This document shows positions 26,910 to 35,985 of a DNA stretch of 64,000 nt, piece by piece. Below the pieces are notes generated by a model. It made no database searches. It saw only the letters and a program-made list of their open reading frames with translations, and was not told the DNA's origin. Within the stretch, counting starts at the first letter, position 1, and every line of letters starts with the position of its first letter. The stretch lies in NCBI GenBank assembly GCA_963719135.1, contig CAVRAZ010000004.1:62001-126000 (forward strand). Direction: 5' to 3'. This stretch comes from CAVRAZ01 sp963719135 (GTDB taxonomy: Bacteria; Pseudomonadota; Gammaproteobacteria; DSM-19610). Both the position numbers and the translations under genes were made by a program.

Positions 26910-28055
26910 CTAGTCCGGCGCTTTCCGCGCCAGCAACATACTCAACAACAGTACGCCGACCCCCAGCGCCGCGATCGCCGACGGCGGTGTGACGCCCGCG
27001 CCGGCGGCGCCGGTGTACGCGCCTACGGCGAACAGCATCGCAAGGTTTTCCGCGAAGTTCTGAATCGCCACGGCGTGGCCGCTGCCGATCGAACGGTGGC
27101 CGACATCCTGCAGCGCCGCGTTCAGCGGCACGATGAAGATGCCGCCCGCAACGCCGATCGCCAGCAGCATGAACCGCGCCGGCCAAAGACTCTCGACCAG
27201 CGCAAACACCAGCACCAGCCCTCCCATGGCGTAAGCCGCCCAGCGTGCGCGGAACAGCGCATCGAGCGGAATCATCGTCGGCACCAGCGCCGAACCGGTG
27301 ATCACCCCCAGCGCCAGGAACAGCGTCAGCTCGGCGATGTCGCCGCTCGAACGGGTCCCCAGGACCCGCGGCGCCCAGGCGACGATCATCACGCGCAGCA
27401 CGGCGGCCGTCGCCCAGAACAGGCTGGAACCCAGCAAGGCAAAGCGGGCGCGCGCGCCCGATAGAAACTCCCGGGCGTATCGCACGAATTGCGCAAACAC
27501 CCGCTGTTGCGGCCTGGGCTCCCGCGCGGACCGGATGAACAGACTCGCCGCGCCGGACAGCGCGTATAACAGGAGCACCAGCGACAACGCCTGCGCGACC
27601 GATTGATCGGCCATCTTGCCGCCGGCGATGGTGCCGAGCACGATCGCCGCAATGGTGGTCGCCTCCACCCAACTGTTGGCCTTCACCAGCCACACGGGGT
27701 CGGCCAGTTCCGGCAGGATGCCGTACTTGGCCGGGCTGTAGACCGCCGCGCCGGCGCCGACCAGGCCGTAGGCGAACAGGGGTTCGACGCCGTACAGCAG
27801 CAGGCCCGCGCCGGCGAACTTGACCAGGTTGCCGGCCAACAGAATGCGCGGTTTGCGTTGCGCATCGGCCAGCGCGCCGACCCAGGGCGCCAGCAGCACG
27901 AATGCCAGCAGAAACGACGCCTGCAAGGCGGGCACATACCAGCCGGCGAAGTGCTCGTTTTGCAGGACGATCGCGAACACGGTGAACAGGATCGCGTTGT
28001 CCGCGAACGCGGTCAGGAACTGCGCGATCATCAGCAGGATGAGCGAGCGTGTCAC
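26910..28055 (-). CDS. lplT: Lysophospholipid transporter LplT
   Basis: A 381-residue major facilitator superfamily protein with about twelve hydrophobic segments. It begins MTRSLILLMIAQFLTAFADNAILF, typical of LplT, with YSPAKYGILPEL and VKANSWVEATTIAAIVLGTIAGG further on. LplT flips lyso-phospholipids across the inner membrane for reacylation by Aas; no aas gene is in the window. The start is GTG at 28055. The gene sits alone between two repeat-rich gaps. Confidence 0.88.
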   Translation of the reverse strand: MTRSLILLMIAQFLTAFADNAILFTVFAIVLQNEHFAGWYVPALQASFLLAFVLLAPWVGALADAQRKPRILLAGNLVKFAGAGLLLYGVEPLFAYGLVGAGAAVYSPAKYGILPELADPVWLVKANSWVEATTIAAIVLGTIAGGKMADQSVAQALSLVLLLYALSGAASLFIRSAREPRPQQRVFAQFVRYAREFLSGARARFALLGSSLFWATAAVLRVMIVAWAPRVLGTRSSGDIAELTLFLALGVITGSALVPTMIPLDALFRARWAAYAMGGLVLVFALVESLWPARFMLLAIGVAGGIFIVPLNAALQDVGHRSIGSGHAVAIQNFAENLAMLFAVGAYTGAAGAGVTPPSAIAALGVGVLLLSMLLARKAPD

Positions 28056-28109
28056 GGAGGTGTTCGCCTGTGGGCGCCGCGATCAGGATGCGAGCGGTCA
28101 TTCAGCTTC

Positions 28110-28197
28110 GAACCGTCGTCGAGCACCGAGCCGTCACCCATCACCGAGCCGTCATCCAGCCCTGAGCCGTCATCCAGCCCTGAGCCGTCACCATCAC
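28110..28197. repeat. 18-bp tandem repeat
   Basis: Nearly five units of GAGCCGTCATCCAGCCCT-type sequence (28110-28127, 28128-28145, 28146-28163, 28164-28181, then a partial unit to 28197); units three and four are identical. REP-like fragments follow (CCCGGCAAAGGCCGG near 28208 and ATTCCGGCCTTCGCCG at 28307). The remainder of the 329-bp gap (28056-28384) holds no gene. Confidence 0.75.
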
Positions 28198-28384
28198 TGG
28201 ACTGTCAACCCGGCAAAGGCCGGACCAATGCGCGTAGCGCGTCGAACGCCCCAAGTGCGGGCTGAAAGGCGAGCGAGGCGTGCGATCCGCTGTCTCGAGA
28301 CAAATGGATTCCGGCCTTCGCCGCAATAACGGTCGCCATTCGGTCGCTGAATTGCGCTGCAACGACGCTGCAATCCGCACTCCG

Positions 28385-28825
28385 CTAACGATCAAACCAG
28401 TTCACCATGTGTTCCTCGAACTCATCCGGATGCACATACTCTTCCGAAATCACCTTGCCGCGTACCGATAATCCAGCCCGGCGCACACTGTCCGGATCAC
28501 CCGAAATCAGCGGGTGCCACTCCGCCAGCGGTTTGCCCTCGGCCAGCAGCCGGTACGCGCACGTCGGCGGCAGCCAGTCCGCGCTGCGCGCAAGCTCGGG
28601 CGTGACCTTCACGCAATCCGGAACCAGCACACTGCGTTGTTCATAGCGCCGGCACTGGCAGTTGGCCGGGTTGTGGTACCGGCAGATGACATTCGTGAAA
28701 TAGAGTTCGCCGCTGTCGGTATCCTCGAGCTTGATCAGACAGCACCGCCCGCACCGGTCGCACAGGGATTCCCATTCCTGCGCAGTCATCTTTTCCAGTG
28801 TCTTGGTTTCCCAGAATGCCGCCAC
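28385..28825 (-). CDS. YcgN family cysteine cluster protein (UPF0260)
   Basis: A 146-residue protein with the conserved cysteine cluster of the CxxxCxxCC zinc/iron-cluster family: CDRCGRCCLIKLED, followed by CRYHNPANCQCRRY and LPPTCAYRLLAEGKPLAEWHPLISGD. These residues are typical of UPF0260/YcgN. The exact start is uncertain; the GTG encoding VAAFWETKTLEKM fits the family's usual length, while an ATG further upstream (MIRELVTG) would add about 26 residues. It is divergent from the GTPase pair. Function unknown; a metal-binding or redox role is likely. Confidence 0.88.
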   Translation of the reverse strand: MAAFWETKTLEKMTAQEWESLCDRCGRCCLIKLEDTDSGELYFTNVICRYHNPANCQCRRYEQRSVLVPDCVKVTPELARSADWLPPTCAYRLLAEGKPLAEWHPLISGDPDSVRRAGLSVRGKVISEEYVHPDEFEEHMVNWFDR

Positions 28826-28906
28826 GTCGCGCCCGTTCGCCGAAAGCCAGGCGCCAGTGTAGCACCGGCAGCGGTATCCCGTGACGAGCTCGCGTATCAT
28901 GCGGCC

Positions 28907-30649
28907 ATGCGCGACAACCCCTCCGACACTTCGCACCCGGAACAGGCGGTCGAGACTTTTCTGGCGGCGCTGGCCGCCGCGCAACGGCGCCTGGAGCGGA
29001 CCGGCGCGCGCGAGGCCGACGTCGCGCTGGCGCTGGCAGTGGCGCTGTTGCGCTACCGCCGCTGCTGCGCGGGCAACAGGATGCCGCCGGCCCAGGTTGT
29101 GGTCGCCGGTCCCACCCAGGCCGGCAAAAGCACCGCGGTCAACTGGCTGTTCGGCCGCGCCGTGGCCGAAGCCAGCCCGCTGGCCGGATACACGCGCCAC
29201 GCCCAGGGTTTCGCCTCATCGCCGCTCACCGACGAAACACTCACCGGCCTCGCCTGTGTCTTCGGCGACGCGACGCGCGTGCCCTGCGCCGAACTGCGCG
29301 CACACGACGCCGCCGCCTGGTGCGCCGACACCGTCGCCGGTGCGGCGGTCTTCGAACAACCGGCCGTGATCTGGGATTCGCCCGACTTCGACTCGGTCAA
29401 CTCGCGCCGCTACCGTGCGACCGCGTTCCACCTGTTCGCGCTGGCCGACGTGGTGCTGTTCATGGTCAGCAAGGAAAAGTACGCCGACCAGACCGTATGG
29501 ACGACGCTCGAACTGCTCAAACCGCTGGCGATACCGACGCTGATCTGCGTAAACAAACTGCCCGCCGCCGCGCGCGCCGCGCTGTTGGGCTCACTGCAGG
29601 AGCGCCTCAGAGACGCAGGCATCGACGCCCGCGTCTTGAGCGTGCCCTACGCGCACGACCTGCAACCCGGCGACGCCCCGGCGCTGCAACAGGCGGTGCG
29701 CGAAGCGCTGTCCGCGCCGCGCCACGCACCCTGCGACCGCGACATCCGCCCGTTCCTGCAACAGCACTGGGATGCCTGGTGCGAACCGGTCCGCGCCGAA
29801 TACCGGCAGTCCGCGCACTGGCGCGAATGCGTCGACGCCGCAGTCGAGGCCGCCGCCGACGCCTACGAAGCGCAGTATCTGGCCGCGCCGCACTACGCCG
29901 CCACCCTGCAACAGGCGATGGTGCGGTTGCTGGAACTGCTGGAGATTCCCGGCCTCGCCGAACCGCTGGTCAAAGCGCGCCGCCTGCTGACCTGGCCCGC
30001 GCGCAAACTGCACGGCCTGATTTCCGCGGCGACCGGCCGCGCCATCACCGCGCGGCCGGACCGCGAACGCGACATCCTCGCCGGCATCCTGCGCCAGACG
30101 CTGACCGACCTGCAGCAACAGGCAGCGCACCTGTCGGGCCGGTCGCCGGAACCGGCCGCGCACTGGTGGCAGCAGTTGTTCTCCGCGCTCTACCAACAAG
30201 GTGCCGAACTGGACCGCCGCAGCCGGGCCGCCATCCAAAGCTACCAAACCGCGTTCGCGGTCGAAGTCGACGCCGCCGCGCAGCAGTTGTTCACCCACCT
30301 GAAACGACACCCGGCCATGCTCAACAGCCTGCGCGCGGCGCGCGTCACCGCCGACGCCGCCGGTCTGGTGATCGCCCTCAAGACCGGCGGTGTCGGCCTC
30401 AATGATCTGATCCTGACGCCCGCCATGCTGTCGTTCACCTCGACGCTGACCGAAGGCGCCATCGGCGGCTACATGCACACCGTCGAGAGCGGGCTCAAGG
30501 CGCGCCAGCGCCAGGCCGTGCGCGAAACACTGCTCGACGGCGCACTGAAACAGACCTTGCTGGAAGCGCCGCACGCCATGTCCGCCGAGGATCTGCTATC
30601 GATCGACGAAGCACTGTATCGCGCGGCCGAACAGGCGATGGCCCGATGA
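28907..30649 (+). CDS. Large dynamin-like GTPase A
   Basis: A 580-residue protein with an N-terminal GTPase domain: P-loop GPTQAGKST at 68-76, a G3-like DSPDFDS near 164 and NKLP near 216 as G4. A long helical region follows. Near residues 485-530 there is a hydrophobic segment, TADAAGLVIALKTGGVGLNDL then LTPAMLSFTSTLTEGAIGGY, that could insert in the membrane like the paddle of dynamin-like proteins. Its stop overlaps the start of the second GTPase as ATGA. Size, helical C terminus and pairing suggest a bacterial dynamin-like protein acting as a heterodimer; this is inference. Confidence 0.8.
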   Translation: MRDNPSDTSHPEQAVETFLAALAAAQRRLERTGAREADVALALAVALLRYRRCCAGNRMPPAQVVVAGPTQAGKSTAVNWLFGRAVAEASPLAGYTRHAQGFASSPLTDETLTGLACVFGDATRVPCAELRAHDAAAWCADTVAGAAVFEQPAVIWDSPDFDSVNSRRYRATAFHLFALADVVLFMVSKEKYADQTVWTTLELLKPLAIPTLICVNKLPAAARAALLGSLQERLRDAGIDARVLSVPYAHDLQPGDAPALQQAVREALSAPRHAPCDRDIRPFLQQHWDAWCEPVRAEYRQSAHWRECVDAAVEAAADAYEAQYLAAPHYAATLQQAMVRLLELLEIPGLAEPLVKARRLLTWPARKLHGLISAATGRAITARPDRERDILAGILRQTLTDLQQQAAHLSGRSPEPAAHWWQQLFSALYQQGAELDRRSRAAIQSYQTAFAVEVDAAAQQLFTHLKRHPAMLNSLRAARVTADAAGLVIALKTGGVGLNDLILTPAMLSFTSTLTEGAIGGYMHTVESGLKARQRQAVRETLLDGALKQTLLEAPHAMSAEDLLSIDEALYRAAEQAMAR

Positions 30650-32346
30650 ACGACGACGCGACACCGTACCGGCGCATTCACCGGCAGGCGCTCGACTGGT
30701 CCGCCGAAGCGCAGCGGCTCGGCTGGCTGCCGGTACGCGCCGGCGCCGCGCTCGCCGCGCTGGAGACGCAGCACGCCGCCGACCTGTTCGAACCGGCGAC
30801 GCAGCGGCCGCTGCTGGTCGCGTTGTTCGGTGGCACCGGTGTCGGCAAGAGCAGCCTGTTGAACCGGCTGGCCGGACGCGCCATCGCCGACGTTGGCGTC
30901 GTGCGCCCGACCTCGCACCGCGTTACCCTGTACCTGCACGAAAGTTACCGCGGCACGTTGCACGAACAGGCGCTGCCGACCGCAGCGACCCAGGTGGTCT
31001 ATCACCGGGACAACGCGCGCCGTTTGCTCGCCTGGCTCGACATGCCCGACATCGACAGCACCGAACGCGCCAACCGCGGCATCGTCGAAGCCTGGCTGCC
31101 GCTGGTTGACTGGCTGATCTACGTCGTCACGCCCGAACGATACCAGGACGACCAGGGTTGGCGGTTCGTGCAGGTGCGTGGCCACCGCCACGCCTGGCTG
31201 TTCGTCATCAACCACTGGGACGAAGCCGCCGGCCCCGAGTGGGCCGACTTCCGCACCCGGCTGGAACAGCGCGGCTTTGCCGATCCGGTCGTATTGAAAA
31301 CCAGTTGCGCGACCGACGTGTCCGACGATGACTTCGCCCGGTTGGAGCAGATTCTCAAAAAAGCGCTGGATGCCCACGGCGTGCAGGGCATCGAACATGC
31401 GCTGATGCAGCGGCGGTGGTCCGCGCTCGACGTGGAACTCGAAGCCTGCCGCGCGCGCCTGCTGACCGACGAACGCTGGCAGGCATTGGCGCAGCAATGG
31501 AACGACGCAGTGACGAATGCCGTGAAGGTACTGCACGAAAAGGCGACGACGAACGCCGATCTGCTGCACCAGTACTGGCGTGCACAGGAAGAACACAAGA
31601 CCGGCTACCTGCCGCCGGTCGACCCGAACGCGCGCGGCGACGCCGACCACGGCGCGGCGAACTCGCCCGGCGCCGTGGTCGATGCGCTGTTTCGCGGCGC
31701 GGTGCGCGAACAGATCAACCGGCTGGCCAACGGCATGATGGCGCAACAGGTGCCGGCCGGGCCGCTCGACCGCAGACTTGAATCCTTGCCGGCGACCATC
31801 GAGTCCGCGTTCAGCACGGCAATCGCCGCCGGCGTCGCGCGCGCACTGCGCAAACCCGGCACATGGTGGCGGCGCGCCTTGCGGCGTGTGCTGGCGTGGC
31901 TGCAGGTGTTGCTGCCGCTGGGCGCCGCCGGTTGGGCGGCCTGGCACACGGCCCATCAGTTCTACCTGGGCACGCAGAACGGCGCCCCGTTTCTCGGCAT
32001 CGACTTCGCGATCCATGCGGCATTGCTGATCGGGCTGAGCTGGCTGATTCCCTGGTACCTGCACCGGCAACTGCGGCCGTCGTATGTCGAAGCGGTGTAT
32101 CGCGGATTGCAACACGGGATTTCACGCGCAGGGAACGAAACGGACGAATCGCTGCGCGACCTGTGGACTTCAATAGCCGCCGAACGTGGGACGTTGCTCG
32201 CCCGATTGTCCGACCTGCGCCAGCGCTACGCACCAATGCTGGAAGAACGCGCCGGCACCTTCAGCGAATTCAGCGCACCGCGCGTCGATGGGAAAACCGC
32301 GACTGACGGCCTGATCGTTCCGAGCGACGTCACTGCGGCGGGTTGA
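30646..32346 (+). CDS. Large membrane-anchored GTPase B
   Basis: A 566-residue protein with GTPase motifs GGTGVGKSS (62-70), DMPDIDS near 132 (G3) and NHWDE near 189 (G4). Two predicted transmembrane helices lie near 415-435 (WLQVLLPLGAAGWAAW) and 450-475 (IHAALLIGLSWLIPWYLH), forming a hairpin anchor, followed by a helical C-terminal tail. Coupled to GTPase A by ATGA overlap. The G domains of the pair differ, as in two-subunit bacterial dynamins. I do not recognise a named family; membrane remodelling or repair is a reasonable hypothesis. Confidence 0.8.
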   Translation: MNDDATPYRRIHRQALDWSAEAQRLGWLPVRAGAALAALETQHAADLFEPATQRPLLVALFGGTGVGKSSLLNRLAGRAIADVGVVRPTSHRVTLYLHESYRGTLHEQALPTAATQVVYHRDNARRLLAWLDMPDIDSTERANRGIVEAWLPLVDWLIYVVTPERYQDDQGWRFVQVRGHRHAWLFVINHWDEAAGPEWADFRTRLEQRGFADPVVLKTSCATDVSDDDFARLEQILKKALDAHGVQGIEHALMQRRWSALDVELEACRARLLTDERWQALAQQWNDAVTNAVKVLHEKATTNADLLHQYWRAQEEHKTGYLPPVDPNARGDADHGAANSPGAVVDALFRGAVREQINRLANGMMAQQVPAGPLDRRLESLPATIESAFSTAIAAGVARALRKPGTWWRRALRRVLAWLQVLLPLGAAGWAAWHTAHQFYLGTQNGAPFLGIDFAIHAALLIGLSWLIPWYLHRQLRPSYVEAVYRGLQHGISRAGNETDESLRDLWTSIAAERGTLLARLSDLRQRYAPMLEERAGTFSEFSAPRVDGKTATDGLIVPSDVTAAG

Positions 32347-32432
32347 TCACCCGGAGGAGCGGGCCAGCCGGCGGATGACTTGGCGGCGGCCACTTCGCGG
32401 CCGAATGCACCGATCACCTCGTTCAGTCGATA

Positions 32433-32978
32433 TCATTCCTGATGTTCGCCGCCTGCATCTTCGTCTTCGCCGGGCCCGGCCGTCCTGTCCATTTCCTCAT
32501 ACTGCTCGGCGGTCATGTGCGGCAGCTTTTCGAGAAAGGCCACAATCGTCCAGATCTTGTCGTTGCTGTGCGTCGGTCCCCAGGCCGGCATGCCGGTCAT
32601 CTTCACGCCGTACTTGATGACCCAGAACAGCTCCGCCGGCTTCCATTCCTCCACCGCCTCTTGCAACTTGGGCGGCTCGGGCATCAAACCTTTGCGGATT
32701 TCAGTCGAATCGACGCCCGGAGCAAGATGGCAGGCGACACACATCTCCCGGTAACGGCTGAAGCCTTCCTTGACCATCTCGGGGTCTTCCAGGGAAGGTG
32801 TACTGAGCCCCTTGGCGTGATAGCGAACCGAATTATCCATGGTGGTGCCCAGGACGAATTCCGTTACGGGGTTGTGCGGGTTCGTGGCGGCAACGTCGAT
32901 GACGCCGGAATACATAACGACTACGCCGGCAATCATCGCAATCACCAGCAACCAGAAGAATCCTTTGATGCAGCCCAT
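32433..32978 (-). CDS. Membrane-anchored c-type cytochrome
   Basis: A 181-residue monohaem cytochrome c. The N terminus is a transmembrane anchor (MGCIKGFFWLLVIAMIAGVVVMYSG); the haem site is CVACH within REMCVACHLAPGVDS, and a Met in KMTGMPAWG is the probable sixth ligand. The C terminus is very acidic (PGEDEDAGGEHQE). GGAGG lies 5 bp before the ATG at 32978, favouring it over a GTG two codons upstream. It is a stand-alone gene, likely a periplasm-facing electron carrier. Confidence 0.88.
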   Translation of the reverse strand: MGCIKGFFWLLVIAMIAGVVVMYSGVIDVAATNPHNPVTEFVLGTTMDNSVRYHAKGLSTPSLEDPEMVKEGFSRYREMCVACHLAPGVDSTEIRKGLMPEPPKLQEAVEEWKPAELFWVIKYGVKMTGMPAWGPTHSNDKIWTIVAFLEKLPHMTAEQYEEMDRTAGPGEDEDAGGEHQE

Positions 32979-33423
32979 AGCCACCTCCGTCGCCGCAGCG
33001 AGTTTGCCCCTTCAGATACAACGAAGAATAGGAGCAGTTTTGCCCAAAGTCCAAGGTTATCGGGCGGCTGGTTCACGTGCTTCTTGTCTGCCCGTCGAGG
33101 AACCTGGTTCCGATGCGGGGAACAGGTGCCTCAATATCCGCGTGTGTGGAGATCAGGGGCGAAGCCAACGGCGGACTGAAGGCTATGGAGACAGGCCCAC
33201 GTCAGCGCGTCCTTTGTTCGCTATCGGCTTGGGTCCAATAAAGCCGGCCCCTTTGATCCGGTGGCCTCAAAGCAGAGGTGTCGCTTTGGCCGTGCGTAAT
33301 CCAATCTGAGAACCTGTTGTGAGCGCGGCTAACGGTGGTACGCCAGCGACTGTGTTCGCACATTGTACTGTGCGATTCCTTGCATTACTGTCCACTCTTT
33401 GCGGGTTCCGAGAGCGCGCGCGA
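32979..33423. other. Intergenic region, no gene seen
   Basis: 445 bp with no convincing reading frame, RNA gene or strong hairpin. It leads into the low-GC patch that extends to about 34.4 kb. Confidence 0.4.
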
Positions 33424-33966
33424 TCAAAAACAGGTCCCGGTCTTCCATGAGCTGCAATTCGCGGAATTCATTTGCAAGCGTCTTCGATCCACCTTCACGT
33501 ACAGGGCATATCTGCCGCAGTAGACACGATATTGTTTAACGCCTAAGTATCTTTCGGGAAATGGTTCCACAAATACCGGGCCAACTTCGTTGGTTTTCCA
33601 CCGAACAATGTTCACCCAGTATCGCTCGGGAGTCCCGGGATTGCTGCGTAGTGGCCTATCCTCGATGGTTGCCTCATGTGGACCCAAGCCACCTTGGCGA
33701 AAGCTGGATGCGTAGATGCGTGAGCGCGCCACAACACGGACAATGCAAATAGTTTCAGCAATCGCTAGTCGTATGTCCGCCGGACCCATCCAGCTATATT
33801 TCCATGTTCTCGCACTTCCTCCAAATTTATTGGCTTCCTTGACGAGAAGGGGTGCTGCCTGGTCGTCCCCTGTGCCAAAGCGGCCTTCGCCTTTGGTAGT
33901 TGCTATCGTTTCGTCATATATTCCCACAGGGAGCTTCCTGGGAAATGTTCGCTCAATATCGCTCAT
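33424..33966 (-). CDS. Orphan hypothetical protein in low-GC patch
   Basis: A possible 180-residue protein starting at the ATG at 33966 (MSDIERTFPRKLPVGIYDET). It has balanced residue use, unlike the Arg/Pro-rich shadow frames elsewhere, including KYSWMGPADIRLAIAET and PERYWVNIVRWKTNEVGPVFVEPFPERYLG. Local GC is near 45 percent over sampled 60-bp lines against well above 60 percent in neighbouring genes, consistent with transfer. No domain is recognised and no strong ribosome binding site is seen. It could also be a decayed gene. Confidence 0.4.
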   Translation of the reverse strand: MSDIERTFPRKLPVGIYDETIATTKGEGRFGTGDDQAAPLLVKEANKFGGSARTWKYSWMGPADIRLAIAETICIVRVVARSRIYASSFRQGGLGPHEATIEDRPLRSNPGTPERYWVNIVRWKTNEVGPVFVEPFPERYLGVKQYRVYCGRYALYVKVDRRRLQMNSANCSSWKTGTCF

Positions 33967-34436
33967 CAGGCTATAAGGGCCTTCTTTTTGCGGCGGCACC
34001 TCATGAACTGCCTTCGGTACTCTATGCGCTTTAACGCCTCTTCCAACATCTCCTGTAAGCTTGCAAGCGATCGTGGCCAGGGTGTGTGATCGGTGGTGTA
34101 CTGGAATCGACGGTTCCCTGGAAGGATGAACAAGACGCGGACCAAGGCGCGAAGGTTGAAGTGGCAAGGTTAAGTGAATCCATTATCACGAGGAGTATTC
34201 AGTCGTGATGTTCTCCCAAACTATCCCATGCCACGCCATCCAAGCTGGTATTCGTAATGGGAGCCGCCCATTCGACAAGTGCCCCACGCTATGGATGCGG
34301 TCCATGGCACGCCTAACCAAGCGGGATAGCCGCATGCGGTAGTCGAACAGGAGGTTAAGCGATGCAATTGGGGTCGGTCTCGGCATTCCCATCACCTGGG
34401 CCTCTGTTGAGTCTGCCACCGCGCACGCAACAACTC
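33967..34436. other. Low-GC intergenic region, no gene supported
   Basis: 470 bp that continue the low-GC patch. Short frames exist on both strands but none shows family features or a ribosome binding site. Confidence 0.4.
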
Positions 34437-35624
34437 TCACCCACCTGAACCAGCATCCTCAAAATCAACGCTAGCGCGTCCCCTGGCATATGGCCGGAAC
34501 CGCGCGTCTGCAAAATGCCTATGGTCGGGATGGTCACGATAGCTGTCTATCACCGGCCGTCCGCTGAACTGCACCACCCAGCAATGCCGGAAGTCGGCGT
34601 CATCATGGACCGCGTGGCCGGTGAATATGCGACGCACACCGGGGATACTGCCAAGCACCCGCCGGCCTTCGGCCATCATGGCGTCGACGGCGTCCTGATC
34701 GAGCTGTTCCGTGTTGTAGAGAATGACGTGCTCGACAGTCCGGCAGGGCGAGCAGTGGGCAAGCAATTCATCAGCGCGCCCGGCGCCGCCCCAGAGCGCG
34801 ATGCACCGTCCCGCTTCCCGTTTCACGGCGTCGGCGACGCCGCGCACGAGGCAGGTGTAGCCACCGCGTTCGTCCGCCAGCGCATTGGTCCGGATACACC
34901 GTCCGGCCGCATCGGCCAGCGCCGTGTAGTAGTTGATCTTGGCAACTCCGTTGTCGATCAGACGCCGGAACTGTTCATCAGTCAGCCCCGTGCCACCGTG
35001 GATCACGAGCGGGATGTCCAGCGCCCGGTTGATTTCGGCGAGGCGTTCGAAGTCGAGTTGCGGTTCGCCCCCCGGGCGTCCGTGCACGCTGCCGATGGAT
35101 ACAGCGAGGAAGTCGACGCCGGTGGCTTCGACGTATTGCCGTGCTTTGGCTGCGCTGGTGTAGACGACATCGCCGGGGTGGCGTTCGGCGTTTTCGCCCT
35201 CCACGCCCGGCACGTAGCCCAGTTCGCCTTCGATCGGGATGCCGCAGGCGTGCGCCATGTCGACCACGGCGCGGGTGTGCGCGATGTTGCCGTCCAGCGG
35301 CAGGCTGGACGCGTCGACCATGACGCCGGTGCAGCCAAGGTTGATGGCGCGGATGGCGGATTCCAGGGTTTCGCCGTGGTCGAGGTGGATGGCCACGGGC
35401 ACGGGTGTGCGCTCGGCGGCGCGTTCGACGGCGGCCATGAGCAGTTCGAAGTCGAAGCAGTCGAAGTGGGATTCGGCCAGGCTGATGACGACCGGCGCGC
35501 GCTTTTCCTCGGCAGCGGCGATCACGCCGGTGACGAAATCCAGGCTGACCACGTCGAAGGCGCCGACGGCGTAGCGGTGTTGGCAGGCGTGGCGCAGCAT
35601 GTCGGCCATGTGGACCAGGGCCAT
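34437..35624 (-). CDS. Class II aldolase fused to a Dabb domain
   Basis: A 395-residue two-domain protein. Residues 1 to about 280 are a class II fructose-bisphosphate/tagatose-type aldolase with zinc-ligand motifs HLDHG, EGELGYVPG, SVHGRPGG and VIHGGTGL. From about 295 a stress-responsive dimeric alpha/beta barrel (Dabb) domain follows, starting CRTVEHVILYNTEQLDQ and including DADFRHCWVVQFSG. Aldolase-Dabb fusions are uncommon. AAGGAGA lies 7 bp before the ATG at 35624. Cleavage of a ketose bisphosphate is the expected chemistry; the exact sugar cannot be assigned. It is monocistronic. Confidence 0.85.
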   Translation of the reverse strand: MALVHMADMLRHACQHRYAVGAFDVVSLDFVTGVIAAAEEKRAPVVISLAESHFDCFDFELLMAAVERAAERTPVPVAIHLDHGETLESAIRAINLGCTGVMVDASSLPLDGNIAHTRAVVDMAHACGIPIEGELGYVPGVEGENAERHPGDVVYTSAAKARQYVEATGVDFLAVSIGSVHGRPGGEPQLDFERLAEINRALDIPLVIHGGTGLTDEQFRRLIDNGVAKINYYTALADAAGRCIRTNALADERGGYTCLVRGVADAVKREAGRCIALWGGAGRADELLAHCSPCRTVEHVILYNTEQLDQDAVDAMMAEGRRVLGSIPGVRRIFTGHAVHDDADFRHCWVVQFSGRPVIDSYRDHPDHRHFADARFRPYARGRASVDFEDAGSGG

Positions 35625-35985
35625 GGCAGGGTCTCCTTGAAAATGTCTTGTTCGAATCAGGGCGGCGGAGTTCGGTGTCAAGACCACTGGCGCCGTCCCG
35701 CCGGGCGGTCGAAAATCCGGCGGGTCAATCTTTCAGGCAGCCGATCATTAAGTCAAATACCGGTATCTTTGGGAAACGATAAGGGAATTTTTATGTTTTT
35801 GATGTGTTTCATATTCATCCGTCATTCCGGCGAAGGCCGGAATCCAGTGTTCTTGTACAGATCGATCCCGGCCTTCGCCGGAATGATGGGATCATCATGG
35901 GGTATTCGGATTTCACCGGGATCACGGGTCAACTGCGGTATGTGCCGTGGATGGCGACGCAGCCTCCGCAGTCGATCAGGACTTG
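35625..35985. other. Intergenic region with REP pair
   Basis: 361 bp between two minus-strand genes. Apart from the inverted REP pair at 35820-35890, I see no gene. The part near 35760-35815 is AT-rich. Confidence 0.5.
35820..35890. repeat. Inverted pair of REP-like elements (REPIN-like)
   Basis: GTCATTCCGGCGAAGGCCGG (35821-35840 with flanks to 35847) and the inverse copy CGGCCTTCGCCGGAATGAT (35869-35887). The arms pair almost completely around a 17-nt spacer. Same family as the elements at 20741-20854 and 28304-28332. Confidence 0.85.

Noticed and set aside
34186..34440. 84-codon frame in the low-GC patch
   Set aside because: No ribosome binding site, biased composition and no homology that I recognise.
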